NCBI RefSeq assembly: GCF_030718205.1
Contig: NZ_JAUZQF010000001.1
Coordinates: 558,001-622,000 of the forward strand
Direction of reading: 5' to 3'
DNA: 64,000 nucleotides
Origin: Nonomuraea turcica
Lineage (GTDB): Bacteria; Actinomycetota; Actinomycetes; Streptosporangiales; Streptosporangiaceae
Shown here one piece after another: positions 1 through 8,371 of this stretch. A program made the position numbers and the translations under genes. The first letter of the stretch is position 1; every line of letters starts with the position of its first letter. Under the pieces are notes generated by a model that ran no database searches, had not been told where the DNA came from, and worked only from the letters and a program-made list of their open reading frames with translations.

Positions 1-39
1 GCTCGCACTACTTCCAGCCCCCCGCTCGACATCACACAG

Positions 40-948
40 ATGTTCCCTGAGCTGAGCGCATACGCAAGGACAGCCGTCCGCCTCCACCCGCGGCCAGGCA
101 AGCCGAGTATGTATAACAGCCACATCGGAGGACCACTGCTCTGGCCGTCCGACGAGCCATGGCCGACATGTGACCGAACGGTCCAGGTACAGGCCGCGCC
201 CTTTGGCCAGCCTGGCTGGCTGACGATGAAGAACCGTGTCCCTGAGAGTCCGGTGCCCATGGTCGGTGTCGCACAGTTCTACGCACGCGACATCCCTGAG
301 ATCCCCTTTCCCGAGGGTGCCGATCTGCTCCAGGTGCTGTGGTGCCCCAACGAACACGACCTGGAAGACATTGGACTTGCTCCTGCCCCATTACTGGTCT
401 GGCGCCGCACCGCCGACCTCACGGATGTCCTCGCCGATCCGCCCATGCGGGATCACACCACACCTGACGGTCTTCTCGACACTCCGGCGGCCGACCTCAG
501 CTATGAGGATTACCTGCCGCGCCCCTGTGTGCTGCACCCCGAACAAGTCACCGAATACCCCTATCCTGAAGAGCTCCCCGAGCAACTCCAGACAGCCCTG
601 GACGCGTGGAACGAAGAAGCCGATTACTCCTACGGATACCTGCTGTCCATTGCGCCGGGCTGCAAAATCGGGGGATGGGAGTCCTGGCACCTCACCGACA
701 TGTACGAGCTGCCCTGCAACATCTGCGGTACCGAAACCGAGCCGCTCCTCAAACTAGCCAGCAGCGAATGGGACGGCGAAAGCGGACGGCGATGGCGCCC
801 GCTGGAAGAACGACACCTCGAACGGGGCATGCCCGAATACCTGGAGGCGTTGGAACCGACCACACTCCAGCTTGGCCGCTACGCGTCCCTCACCATCTTC
901 CTCTGCCCCCGATCCACCGATCACGGCTACCGCCTGACCATCCAGTAG
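40..948 (+). CDS. YwqG-like (DUF1963-type) protein
   Basis: 302-residue soluble protein with no signal peptide or membrane segment. The segment HIGGPLLWPSDEPWPTC near residues 29-45 is the hallmark of the YwqG/DUF1963 family, where a Gly-Gly-x-Pro loop is followed by a Trp-Pro pair. A second recognisable stretch is CKIGGWESWHLTD near residue 207, followed by a CNIC pair near residues 227-230 that could bind a metal; the metal is inference. The biochemical function of the family is not established. The ATG is the first in the frame after upstream stops; I see no strong ribosome binding site. It is intact, unlike most of its downstream neighbours, and probably monocistronic. Confidence 0.7.
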   Translation: MFPELSAYARTAVRLHPRPGKPSMYNSHIGGPLLWPSDEPWPTCDRTVQVQAAPFGQPGWLTMKNRVPESPVPMVGVAQFYARDIPEIPFPEGADLLQVLWCPNEHDLEDIGLAPAPLLVWRRTADLTDVLADPPMRDHTTPDGLLDTPAADLSYEDYLPRPCVLHPEQVTEYPYPEELPEQLQTALDAWNEEADYSYGYLLSIAPGCKIGGWESWHLTDMYELPCNICGTETEPLLKLASSEWDGESGRRWRPLEERHLERGMPEYLEALEPTTLQLGRYASLTIFLCPRSTDHGYRLTIQ

Positions 949-1038
949 CCGAAGAGGAACTCATGGGTCTCCGGCGCCGGGATGTTCGCCGCGCAGGAGG
1001 TCAGGACCGTAGCCGGCTGAGGTTAGCTCCAGCGCCCA

Positions 1039-1144
1039 CCGTGCAATATACGGGCAATGATCACGGAGCTCACGGCGGAGAGACATGGTCATGCCGCAGG
1101 TGGAAGGCCGTTTCCTAGCCGGAACGGTCACGAGCTGTAAAGCC
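1039..1144 (+). repeat. 105-bp dispersed repeat, copy A (attachment-site arm-like)
   Basis: About 85% identical by eye to 13471-13576. Both begin with GTGCAATATACG, continue through CAGGTGGAAGGCC and GCCGGAACGGTC, and end at GAGCTGTAAA. In the second copy that last string is the anticodon loop of a tRNA-Tyr 3' half; here the match stops just after it. The GTGCAAT motif is repeated at 11-bp spacing (the second unit degenerate in this copy), as expected of integrase arm-binding sites. Confidence 0.6.
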
Positions 1145-1249
1145 GTAGGCAGATCGGATGGTGGCAAACCGAGCAGCTACCAAGATCTTGCGCCTAACCT
1201 CGGGCAGTCTCCTCAGTACCGCGGGCAAGAGCGGTGTCCGGCGCTGGCG

Positions 1250-1502
1250 GTCAGCCTGGAGGCACGCGGATGGCTGCGCTCGGAGCTGTTCTTGGACCCG
1301 GAGACCTTCGCCTATCGCGGCGCCAGGGAGGCCGCCGTCCGCGACCACACGCTCTAAAACGGGTTCTTCGTGTGGCGCGGCGGCGAATCGGTCCCCAGCC
1401 CAGCCCCAGCCCGGCGGCTGGGTGATCGAGGCGGGCGCCGTCTACCGCCAATTCACCCGGACCGCCATCGCCGTGGTGGACGAGCCCGGGCAACGCCCTT
1501 AG
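1250..1502 (+). pseudogene. C-terminal relic of a CU044_5270-family protein
   Basis: Two adjacent reading frames together resemble the end of this actinobacterial family. The first reads RSELFLDPETFAYRGAREA and stops at 1357. The second, in another frame, reads VYRQFTRTAIAVVDEPGQRP and stops at 1502. The family commonly ends with a FDPET-YAYLG block and then an AVVD-PGQ-P tail; this is my recollection of the family. No start or ribosome binding site fits, and the 5' part is replaced by the repeat at 1039-1144. I read it as a frameshifted, 5'-truncated relic. Confidence 0.45.
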
Positions 1503-1744
1503 ACGGGCGTTGGGCTGTGAGGCCTTAGTCCGGGATCAGGACGGCGCGGCTCTCTGCCACGTCCCGGGTGGGGGAGGGCCGCGCCTCTTTGCTGCTGGTC
1601 ACGCGCGGACGATGGCCAGCTCGTGGATCACAGTTCGGCCTGGGCGTTGTCGAGACAGCACAGGGCGCCTGATCAGCCGTTCGCTTGCTGATAGGCCAGC
1701 CAGGACCGGCCCGCGTCAGCGGCGCGGGCGCGGGCCTCGCGAAC

Positions 1745-2572
1745 CTACTCCGGCCCGTACTGGGCCTTGTAGAGGCGGAACAGCGTCCATGCCGCAGCGA
1801 TCCCGGCCACGGCCTTGCGGGGTGCGTCGCGCCAGTGCGGCAGCGTGGACAGGAGTTGGTCGGTCTTCTCCGGCGTATGCCCCGCCTCGATCAGCCGCGG
1901 CGCGAAGAGAGCGGCGTCCAGCCAGGCCGCGCCGCGGGCCGCGAACGACCAGTCGACGACGCGGACGCGCCCGCCCGTGACGAGCAGGTTGCCGGCGCTC
2001 AGGTCGTAGTGCAGCAGCGTGTTGCCACGCAGGGCGGACAGGTCGAAGCCGTTGACCGCGGCCTCGTACAGGGCGCGCTCGGCCAGTTCGCCCGGGGGCT
2101 TGTCGAGCATGTGCCGGGCTTTGGCCATCAGCGCGTTGACGTTCTCCGACACCGGCATGGCGCCGTTCGGGCATGGTGTGAGCATCGCGCCGAGGAGCGC
2201 CATCGTGTCGAGGACAGCGGGCGGGTCCTCCGACCGGGGCGAGAGGTCGGCGTGGTGGGCGTTGTCGTTGACGTACTCCCACACCATGGCGTGCCAGTCG
2301 CCGACGGTGTCAGCCCATAGCATGCGCGGAGCGGGAACCTCCGCCGGCAGGCTCCGGCCCGCCCACCGCTCCCGCAGGTGCAGGCGTGCGGCCTCGTGGG
2401 TCCGCTCAATGGCTTTGAAGAACACGTGTCCGCCGCCCTCGAGGTCGAGGCGGGTCGCGATGCCGGGCATGATGCCGTGGGTAGCGGTCTCGGCCTTGAG
2501 CACTTGGCCGCACTGTGTTTGCACGGCGTTGATGACGCTGTCGGGAAGCTCTTCCCAGGTTGGTCGGGTCAC
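1745..2572 (-). CDS. Aminoglycoside phosphotransferase-like kinase (APH fold)
   Basis: 275-residue protein of the APH/choline-kinase fold. The catalytic loop HYDLSAGNLLV matches the Brenner motif HxDxxxxN, and VVDWSFA supplies the metal-binding Asp that replaces DFG. The N-terminal half carries a shortened nucleotide-binding lobe (GIATRLDLEGGGHVFFKAIE, with the likely ATP lysine). The family phosphorylates hydroxyls on small molecules; the substrate cannot be told. I chose GTG 2572 because GAAGGG precedes it at a good distance and its GTGA overlaps the stop of the small gene upstream, so the two are probably translationally coupled. A longer in-frame start exists but lies inside that gene. 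Confidence 0.75.
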   Translation of the reverse strand: MTRPTWEELPDSVINAVQTQCGQVLKAETATHGIMPGIATRLDLEGGGHVFFKAIERTHEAARLHLRERWAGRSLPAEVPAPRMLWADTVGDWHAMVWEYVNDNAHHADLSPRSEDPPAVLDTMALLGAMLTPCPNGAMPVSENVNALMAKARHMLDKPPGELAERALYEAAVNGFDLSALRGNTLLHYDLSAGNLLVTGGRVRVVDWSFAARGAAWLDAALFAPRLIEAGHTPEKTDQLLSTLPHWRDAPRKAVAGIAAAWTLFRLYKAQYGPE

Positions 2573-2766
2573 GGCTGGATCCCTTCGGGACTCGGGTCGT
2601 CGACGCAGCCGGCGTAGCACTGGCTGCATTCGGCGTTGGTCAGCCACAGCTCGCGGTCCACTGTCATGCCCAGGGCGCGCATCGCCTGGATGGTGTCACC
2701 CAGTCTGGCCGCGAATGCCGCCTTGTTGCCGCCGGGTTCCTCGGGATTGTGGTGGAGGAAACGGCC
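2569..2766 (-). CDS. Small cysteine-containing protein, 5' end missing
   Basis: An open frame of about 65 codons begins FLHHNPEEPGGNKAAFAAR, passes through LWLTNAECSQCYAGCVDD and ends GIQP. Its TGA overlaps the GTG of the phosphotransferase by four bases, typical of a real upstream partner. Three cysteines (CxxCxxxC) are conspicuous. I find no ATG, GTG or TTG start at the N-terminal side in this frame for well over 100 bases, so the 5' end may have been lost; the first in-frame ATG falls after about 28 residues. I do not recognise the family. It could be an accessory protein of the kinase or a peptide-modification factor, but nothing in sequence decides. Confidence 0.4.
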   Translation of the reverse strand, partial: GRFLHHNPEEPGGNKAAFAARLGDTIQAMRALGMTVDRELWLTNAECSQCYAGCVDDPSPEGIQP

Positions 2767-3096
2767 CGCGATGCGGGATGACGCGGCCCTGCAACGCCGA
2801 AAGGCCCCGGGGACAGCCGGAGCCCTTCGAGGAGTGCTGCTTGAGATCTCATGCGGTCAGTACGTCCGCTATCCGCTGGTTGACGATCTCCTCCTGACCG
2901 TCGATCAAGCGGCGGCGCGCGCCGCGCCGCCGTGCCCGGCCCTCCGCCGCCCGCCGACCGGGCGTGCGGCCTGGCGGCCGGTCCCGATCGACGGCGGCCG
3001 GGGCTGTAGCCGTACCACGCAATCGCCGCACCAAGCGAACGCGCCGACCGCCGGCCTGCCGCCGCCACCAGCGCGAACCGTGCCATCCTGTGCACC
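2767..3096. other. No supportable gene
   Basis: GC-rich stretch with long shadow frames on both strands but no ribosome binding site, domain motif or start that I would defend. An ATG at 2851 on the minus strand opens a frame of arginine- and proline-rich composition that looks like antisense noise. Confidence 0.4.
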
Positions 3097-3234
3097 ATGG
3101 ACGACCTCGAATTACTCCGTCCCGAACCACCCCAGTACTACGAAGCCGCCATCGAACGACTCCATGACCTTCAGAACTGGTTCGTCACCGGCCGGTCCCC
3201 TTATCTCGCCTCCTACACATGGCCCGGTCTCTAG
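3097..3234 (+). CDS. Putative 45-residue peptide
   Basis: Starts MDDLELLRPEPPQYYEAAIE and ends in TWPGL. Composition is unlike the arginine-rich shadow frames: acidic, with helical periodicity (AAIERLHDLQNWF), which is why I list it. No ribosome binding site is obvious. It could equally be the N-terminal remnant of a longer protein whose remainder was lost. Not recognised. Confidence 0.25.
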   Translation: MDDLELLRPEPPQYYEAAIERLHDLQNWFVTGRSPYLASYTWPGL

Positions 3235-3399
3235 GCGACTGCCATGACCAGCCTTAAGAGGCCATGACAAACCGTTAGTTCAGAGAAGGCCCGGGTTGGA
3301 GGACTCCGGTGACATCGGTCGCGCGCCGAGCCACCTCGGCGGGGGTGAGCCCATCGTGTGAACTACATGATCAACCGCGGTTGTCTGGGCCTGTGTGTA

Positions 3400-3700
3400 C
3401 CTGCTCCGGTAGAAGTCGGTCAGGCCCGGACGCTCAGGGCCCGACTCAAAGCATTGGTGCCACGTCTCACGGCTGGCGTGCAGTTGAACGGAAATGGCCG
3501 GCGTACCGGGTGGAAGCAGTCCGGCGACCAGTCGGTGCATTTCTGTGGACTGGAACACTCGTCCCCATGGCCGGCGGTCGCCCGGACGAGCTGGGAGATG
3601 ATCTCGATAGAACCGCTGCCCAGCACCAGGTTGCCGACGTCGGCCGCGTACCGGCCGCACAGCTCGGCGGTCAGCTCGCGCGCCGCGGTGTTAGACCCGG
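3400..3700 (-). pseudogene. Relic of a PLP aminotransferase (HisC-like)
   Basis: In the minus strand one frame reads ELTAELCGRYAADVGNLVLG and continues SGSIEIISQLVRATAGHGDE, which matches the class I/II aminotransferase segment that holds the PLP-phosphate glycine/serine loop. The next homologous block, PPGTPAISVQLHASRE, is in another frame, so at least one frameshift lies between them. Both the N-terminus and the lysine-bearing C-terminal half are absent. Histidinol-phosphate aminotransferase is the closest match by memory; a related aminotransferase is possible. It cannot be functional. Confidence 0.5.
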
Positions 3701-3901
3701 CAGACGTGAGCCATCTTTCCGCCGGTCGGGTTCCATGACCTCCGCGAGCGTGTGACGGCCTGGCCGGAAGCTGCTGGGCCCTTCACATCGGCCCGGTGAT
3801 CCCACATTGTGGGGTCTGTATCCGGCTTCGATCAAGGAGGGCGCCGCAGGCCACGCGCTCAGTGGCCATGGGCTCTTCCGGCACGGAAAGGACTCCAGCC
3901 C

Positions 3902-4783
3902 ATGGCCCTTGCCAGCGTATTGCTTCCCCTCGCTCTGGCGATCATCATGCTGGGGCTCGGCCTGAGCCTGACGATCGCCGACTTCCGACGTGTGGTCGCG
4001 TACCCCAAGGCCGCCGTCGTGGCGCTGACCTGTCAGGTCGTCCTCTTACCCGCCGTGTGCCTCGGCCTCGTCCTCGCTTTCGGCCTGCCACCCGCACTCG
4101 CCGTCGGCATGATGCTCCTGGCCGCCTCGCCTGGCGGCACGACCGCTAACCTCTACAGCCACCTGTTCGGCGGCGACGTCGCGCTGAACGTGACGCTCAC
4201 CGCGATCAACTCGGTGCTGGCCGTCGTGACGCTGCCTCTGGTGACCAACCTGTCCCTGAGCTACTTCGGCGATGCCGGCACGCTGGGCCTCCAGTTCGAC
4301 AAGACGGTGCAGGTAACCGCACTGGTGCTCGTCCCCGTGGCGGTCGGCATGGCGGTGCGTTCGTTCAGGCCTCGGTTCGCGGACCGTATGGAATCCCCCG
4401 TGAAGATCGCTTCTGCCGTCATCCTGGTCCTGGTCATCCTCGGCGCGTTGTTGCAGGAGCTGGACAACATCGCAGGCTACATCCGCTCCGTGGGCGCCAT
4501 CACGGTCCTGTTCAGCGTGATCAGCTTGGCCGTCGGATACTGGGCGCCCCGCCTGGCCGGGGTGGGCCGCCGCCAGGCCATCGCGTCCTGCATGGAGATC
4601 GGCATTCACAACGCGACCCTCGCGATCACCGTCGCGCTCAGCCCGGCGCTGCTGAACAACACCCAGATGGCGGTGCCCGCCGCGACGTACGGCGTCCTGA
4701 TGTTCTTCACCGCGGCCGTCGCCGGTTTCCTCGTCCGAGCTCGCGCCTCCTCCGATGCCGCGTCACAAGCGAGCACTGCCTGA
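3902..4783 (+). CDS. Bile acid:sodium symporter (BASS) family transporter
   Basis: 293 residues, almost entirely hydrophobic, with about nine predicted membrane helices. The segment MLLAASPGGTTANLYSHLF near residue 80 is the conserved SPGG motif of the sodium site, and MEIGIHNATLAITVAL near residue 225 matches the second conserved E-x-G-x-x-N motif. The family imports organic anions, such as bile acids or pantothenate, with sodium; the substrate here is unknown. I chose ATG 3902 because AAAGGA lies upstream at suitable spacing and the protein then starts directly with a membrane helix; a longer in-frame start adds 31 non-membrane residues. Flanked by relics on both sides, so it appears to stand alone. 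Confidence 0.85.
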   Translation: MALASVLLPLALAIIMLGLGLSLTIADFRRVVAYPKAAVVALTCQVVLLPAVCLGLVLAFGLPPALAVGMMLLAASPGGTTANLYSHLFGGDVALNVTLTAINSVLAVVTLPLVTNLSLSYFGDAGTLGLQFDKTVQVTALVLVPVAVGMAVRSFRPRFADRMESPVKIASAVILVLVILGALLQELDNIAGYIRSVGAITVLFSVISLAVGYWAPRLAGVGRRQAIASCMEIGIHNATLAITVALSPALLNNTQMAVPAATYGVLMFFTAAVAGFLVRARASSDAASQASTA

Positions 4784-4811
4784 GCCGGGCGGGGCGCAGG
4801 GGAGTCGTCCA

Positions 4812-4990
4812 ACTCCTGAACGGGCCTGGTCGAGATCGTCGGCGATGCCGCGTTCGAGCAGCCTGACGTAAAGCTCGTCGGGACCCTGGCCGTAACTGCG
4901 TATCTGGTCGGCGCCTCTGTGCTTCTCGGATGATCTTCTCGGGGCGGCCGCGCCGGCCGTAGGCCTCGAGGAACAGGCGCAGCCGCTCTG
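4812..4990 (-). pseudogene. Unidentified C-terminal protein relic with frameshift
   Basis: One frame gives RLRLFLEAYGRRGRPEKIIR; after a frame change the next gives ADQIRSYGQGPDELYVRLLE followed by RGIADDLDQAR. The two blocks read as one helical domain interrupted by a one-base shift. It resembles the helical C-terminal tail of some kinase-like phosphotransferases, but that assignment is weak. No start is available. Confidence 0.35.
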
Positions 4991-5039
4991 GCCGGCGTGG
5001 TCGCCGAAGCAGTCGGCCTCCGCCGCGCGCCGGGCATAC

Positions 5040-5235
5040 AGGGGCGTAGTTGCTCGTGCGATGGCCGAGGTGGGGCAGCTGGATCATCACCGCTGCCCCT
5101 TCGTCGTGGACCTCCGTGGCGAGCCAGCGCAGCAGCGGCTCGGACTCCTCCTTCCACAGTTGGTGGTTGCCGAAGGCGGGCGCGCTGCCTGGCCGCGCGG
5201 ATGGCGTCCTGGCCGGCGCCGCCGCGTCCAGCTGT
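5040..5235 (-). pseudogene. Relic of an old-yellow-enzyme-type flavin oxidoreductase
   Basis: The frame reads GSAPAFGNHQLWKEESEPLL then AVMIQLPHLGHRTSNYAPV. The QLxHxGRRT-like block (here QLPHLGHRT) is the FMN-binding strand of NADH:flavin oxidoreductases near residue 100 of the family. Only this N-terminal slice of a protein of about 370 residues or more is present, ending where the unrelated relic at 4812-4990 begins, so it is a truncated gene. Confidence 0.45.
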
Positions 5236-5433
5236 CTCATTTTCCGTACGCCCGATTTTAGGTGGTTTACAACTCTTTGACTGTTTCATTAGAGTTCGTC
5301 ACGCCTAATCCACTCAGCGTTTGCGTGGAGCCGGGGACCCACCTTCCCCCCTGGGGCGAATCGGCATCGCCGTAGGGCCACTTCCAGGCCCGAGCCCGTC
5401 AGCTAACCCGGTAGGCCGCGTGGAAGGACAGCA

Positions 5434-5997
5434 GTGTCTCGCATTGCCATCTGCCTGGCGGCAGCCATCGCCGGGCTCACTCTGGCCGCTCCGGCCCAGG
5501 CCGCCACCGACGACCCCACCACCCTGACCGGCCCCCAGGTCAAGCGCATCCAGCAGAAGCGCCAGCCCACTCGCGCCTGGAAACTCGCCCTCCACTTCGC
5601 CATGAAGAAGCGCGGCATCCCGTACGTCTGGGGCGGGACCAGCGACCGCGGCTACGACTGCTCCGGGCTCATGCTCAGGGCATACGAGCACGCTGGCATC
5701 GAGTTGCCGCGCACCGCGGCGCAACAGTACAACGCGTTCACCAGGAAGATCTCCTGGGACGACCTCAAACCAGGTGACCTGGTCTTCTTCCACGGACTCG
5801 GGCACGTGGGGATGATCTCGAGGCCCGGCTACATGGTGCACGCGCCGCGCACTGGAGACGTGGTCAAGGAGGAACGCCTCTCCGACTGGCGCAGGCAGTC
5901 TTTCGTGGGCGCCGTACGGCCAGACCCTAAGGGAGTACGGCTCTCCATCGAGCAGCGCAAGACCCCCGCGCCCTCGATGCTCACCGCCACCCTGTGA
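5434..5997 (+). CDS. Secreted NlpC/P60 peptidoglycan hydrolase
   Basis: 187-residue exported protein. Residues 1-23 form a signal peptide ending APAQA-A. The NlpC/P60 domain follows from about residue 48: catalytic Cys in YDCSGLMLRAYE, catalytic His in LGHVGMI, and a third polar His in MVHAPRTGD. PYVWGGTSDRG is the conserved strand before the nucleophile. Such enzymes cleave gamma-D-Glu-diaminopimelate stem-peptide bonds in the wall. The GTG start is preceded by GGAAGGA at eight bases. There is no wall-binding domain, so it is a minimal hydrolase. A strong hairpin at 6113 follows the gene. Confidence 0.88.
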   Translation: MSRIAICLAAAIAGLTLAAPAQAATDDPTTLTGPQVKRIQQKRQPTRAWKLALHFAMKKRGIPYVWGGTSDRGYDCSGLMLRAYEHAGIELPRTAAQQYNAFTRKISWDDLKPGDLVFFHGLGHVGMISRPGYMVHAPRTGDVVKEERLSDWRRQSFVGAVRPDPKGVRLSIEQRKTPAPSMLTATL

Positions 5998-6112
5998 CAA
6001 CGGCGGTGGCCCCCCGCGCCTTCCCTTTCTGCAGGTTCCGGCCACTGAGCCTTGTGTGAACTCAACGTGAAGCGGGCCGCAAGGCCGGTCCACTTCTGCA
6101 CGGACGTCACGG

Positions 6113-6155
6113 CACTTTCTCCGTGCTTTCACGACCATGGAAGCACGGAGAAGTG
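6113..6155. terminator. Long hairpin after the NlpC/P60 gene
   Basis: CACTTTCTCCGTGCTT at 6113-6128 pairs with AAGCACGGAGAAGTG at 6141-6155, a 15-bp stem with one bulged T and a 12-base loop. No T tract follows. It may terminate transcription from the NlpC gene and shield it from the relics downstream; an insertion-sequence end is an alternative. Confidence 0.5.
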
Positions 6156-6159
6156 ACAT

Positions 6160-6530
6160 CAGGTTGTGGGGGCGCTCGTACAGGGCGATCTGTCGTCCGA
6201 TGCGGTGACGCGCCCCCATGGTGAGAAGCGCGACGTCGGAGCAGCGGATGCGACGACCCGCGGCCTCGCCTGACCGCCCGCAGACGGCCCATGGCGGCCC
6301 AATCGCGGCGCAACCGAGGCACCAGCCAGAGCTGCCGCGGGTCCGATCATTCGCGTGACCCGTGTCGCGAAGAACCCTCCGGCGAGCCCCCCCAACGGCG
6401 CCGATGCCCAGCAACACGCCGTAGCCCCAAGCCGGTAGACCGAGGACCTGAGGCACGTAGAGCATGAGCACGGCGAACCAGGCGCTGTCCATCGCGGCGA
6501 AGCCGTTCGACTCGCTCAGAATGGTCCGAT
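6160..6530 (-). pseudogene. Relic of an MFS transporter
   Basis: Minus-strand frames give AWFAVLMLYVPQVLGLPAWG then YGVLLGIGAVGG, and after a frame change LAGGFFATRVTRMIGPAAAL. This is the helix 7-8 region of a major facilitator protein with its basic loop. Downstream the frame decays into non-membrane sequence, so only about 60 residues are recognisable. The relic ends at the start codon of the plus-strand gene at 6529. Confidence 0.5.
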
Positions 6531-7035
6531 GGATTACGCCTGGTTCATCGACGAGTATCAAAAGGACAGCGACCTGGTCGGCGTGACGTTCGTGCGGGGC
6601 CTGTCTCCTGAGGCAGCATTGCACCGGATCGGCGCCACTCCCGGTGACATCTCCCGAGAAGTGGGCATTGCCGCCTACGCGGGAGACGGAGGAGCGGTCC
6701 TGATTGACTACCATTGCCAGCCACTTCCAGAGACCCTCTCTCAGGGTACGGAGATGGCAAGGGTCATTACAGGCATCACCATGGACGAGCACTTCGTCTA
6801 CTCTGTCGACGGGGTGGTGGTCACGGAATTCGAGCCGTTCTTCCCCGGCGATCGGAACGGCAGCGATCCTGACCGCCTGCTGGCCCATATGCGAGAGCTG
6901 GACATGCCGCTGGACGGAGAGGCCGGCACGCGGACTTCCACCGCTCTCGCCATTGCGCTGGCTACACGGGCCACTGGGGTCACCCTGACACCGACTCACT
7001 ACGCGGCGGAGCCCATCGTCGGGACGATCGACTGA
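6529..7035 (+). CDS. DUF6461-type protein
   Basis: 168 residues, soluble and acidic. The opening DYAWFIDEY and TFVRGLSPEAALHRIGA match the DUF6461 pattern (YxWF followed by VRGLxPxExLxRLG), a family common in Streptomyces-like bacteria with no proven role. The middle holds alternating strands (FVYSVDGVVVTEFEPFFPGD) and the C-terminal half is helical. No ribosome binding site is evident near the ATG, and the start lies in sequence antisense to the MFS relic, which suggests that the gene arrived by an insertion or rearrangement at this point. Confidence 0.6.
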   Translation: MDYAWFIDEYQKDSDLVGVTFVRGLSPEAALHRIGATPGDISREVGIAAYAGDGGAVLIDYHCQPLPETLSQGTEMARVITGITMDEHFVYSVDGVVVTEFEPFFPGDRNGSDPDRLLAHMRELDMPLDGEAGTRTSTALAIALATRATGVTLTPTHYAAEPIVGTID

Positions 7036-7098
7036 AGGTTCCGACCCAGCGACCTGCCGGGGTTCGGTACATGATCGGGACCATCAGGCCGCGAACCG

Positions 7099-8355
7099 CT
7101 ACGGCGTGATCGCGCCGGCGGCCTGGGCCGCCGGCTTCAGCAGTCGCCATCCCAGGGGCGCCAGGGCCAGCCACATGCACAGGACCGCGAACGGCATGAG
7201 AGCCTGGCGGCCGGGTCCGTCCAGCACTTCGTAGCTGATGAACAGGGCCAGGGTGGCCAGGACGAGTATCAGGGTCGTAGCTCTGATTCGCTTCAGAACG
7301 GCCAGCTGAATGATCAGGACCAGGAGCCCAAGGTAGACAAGCTGGGTGCCGAATCCATACAGGATCGGCTCGGCTCCCGGGATGCTTCGGATCTGCTGGT
7401 CCAGGGCCTTCAACTGCGCGTGATTGTCGGTGGCGAAGAGGACGTACAGGTCGACGAGCATCTCGGCGATCGAGGCGGCGACGCTGATCAGTGCCACCGC
7501 CAGACTCGCCCTGGCGAGGAGCTGCCCGGCGCCGCGGCTTCGGACCCGGCGATAAAGTTCGAGGCAGGCGACGGCCAGCAGCACGAAGCCGATGAGCCAC
7601 ACCGAATGCGCGATCGTCGTCCATGGCTCGACTCCTTCGTTGCCGCCGAGCCTCATCAAGGTCCAGCCGCCGATCTGCGCCACCGGCGCCAGGATGAGTG
7701 ACCACCCGGCGAGGGTTTGCCAGGTCGTCGTCGCCGCCTGGGTCGAGCCGGATGGGCTGCGGCGCAACAGTTCACGTCCTACCGGCAGGAAGGCCAGCCA
7801 CAGGATCAGCGCCGATCCGGCCTGGGCCAGCCGCAACGGGATCTCCACCAGCAGCTCGGCGCCGTTGACCAGAACCGCCACCGTCACCAGGATCGCGAAC
7901 AGTGCGGTGGCCCTGCCCTGCGTCGCGAGGTGTATCGCCTGCACGATCAGCACCAGGAACAGCAGCGCCGGCCCGACGTCGTAGATGGCCACCTGCACTC
8001 CCGGCAGGTCGTGGATCTGGCCGCTCAGGGCCCGCATGTCGGTGCGGTTGCCGGTGGAGAAGCCCACCACCAGATCGATCACCATCTGGATGAGCAGGCA
8101 GCCCGCGCCGATGACACCGACGATGAGCGAGCCGGTGGCCAGTATCCGCCCTCCCGAGGTGGTGTCCTTGGCACGTCTATACAGCTCGACGCAGACGATC
8201 GCGTACATGACGGTGTTGAGGACCCAGGCGATGTGGGCCAAGGTCCAGCCGGGTTCCTGGCCACCGGTACCGCCAAGGCGCATCAAAGCCCAGCCGGTCA
8301 GGACCAACAGTGGAGCGGTGACGAAGGACACCCCGGCGATTCGTTTCCAGTTCAT
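7099..8355 (-). CDS. Multi-pass membrane protein with internal duplication
   Basis: 418 residues, about twelve predicted membrane helices. The two halves repeat each other: GWALMRLGGTGGQEPGWTLA near residue 22 reappears as GWTLMRLGGNEGVEP near residue 231, and VCVELYRRA reappears as ACLELYRRV. Each half also carries a lumenal segment of the type DLVVGFSTGN or DLYVLFATDN followed by a short helix and a Pro-Gly turn. The duplication implies a pseudo-twofold fold. I do not recognise a transporter family. ATG 8355 is favoured over the longer frame because the extra 17 residues are charged and lie in the operator region. Divergent from the HTH regulator at 8450, which probably controls it. Confidence 0.7.
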   Translation of the reverse strand: MNWKRIAGVSFVTAPLLVLTGWALMRLGGTGGQEPGWTLAHIAWVLNTVMYAIVCVELYRRAKDTTSGGRILATGSLIVGVIGAGCLLIQMVIDLVVGFSTGNRTDMRALSGQIHDLPGVQVAIYDVGPALLFLVLIVQAIHLATQGRATALFAILVTVAVLVNGAELLVEIPLRLAQAGSALILWLAFLPVGRELLRRSPSGSTQAATTTWQTLAGWSLILAPVAQIGGWTLMRLGGNEGVEPWTTIAHSVWLIGFVLLAVACLELYRRVRSRGAGQLLARASLAVALISVAASIAEMLVDLYVLFATDNHAQLKALDQQIRSIPGAEPILYGFGTQLVYLGLLVLIIQLAVLKRIRATTLILVLATLALFISYEVLDGPGRQALMPFAVLCMWLALAPLGWRLLKPAAQAAGAITP

Positions 8356-8371
8356 GGTCGCCGACCCTAGC

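Noticed and set aside
5314..6999. 561-codon open frame on the minus strand
   Set aside because: It overlaps the convincing NlpC/P60 and DUF6461 genes on the other strand; only the MFS-like patch (6160-6530) shows homology. It is a GC-driven shadow frame.
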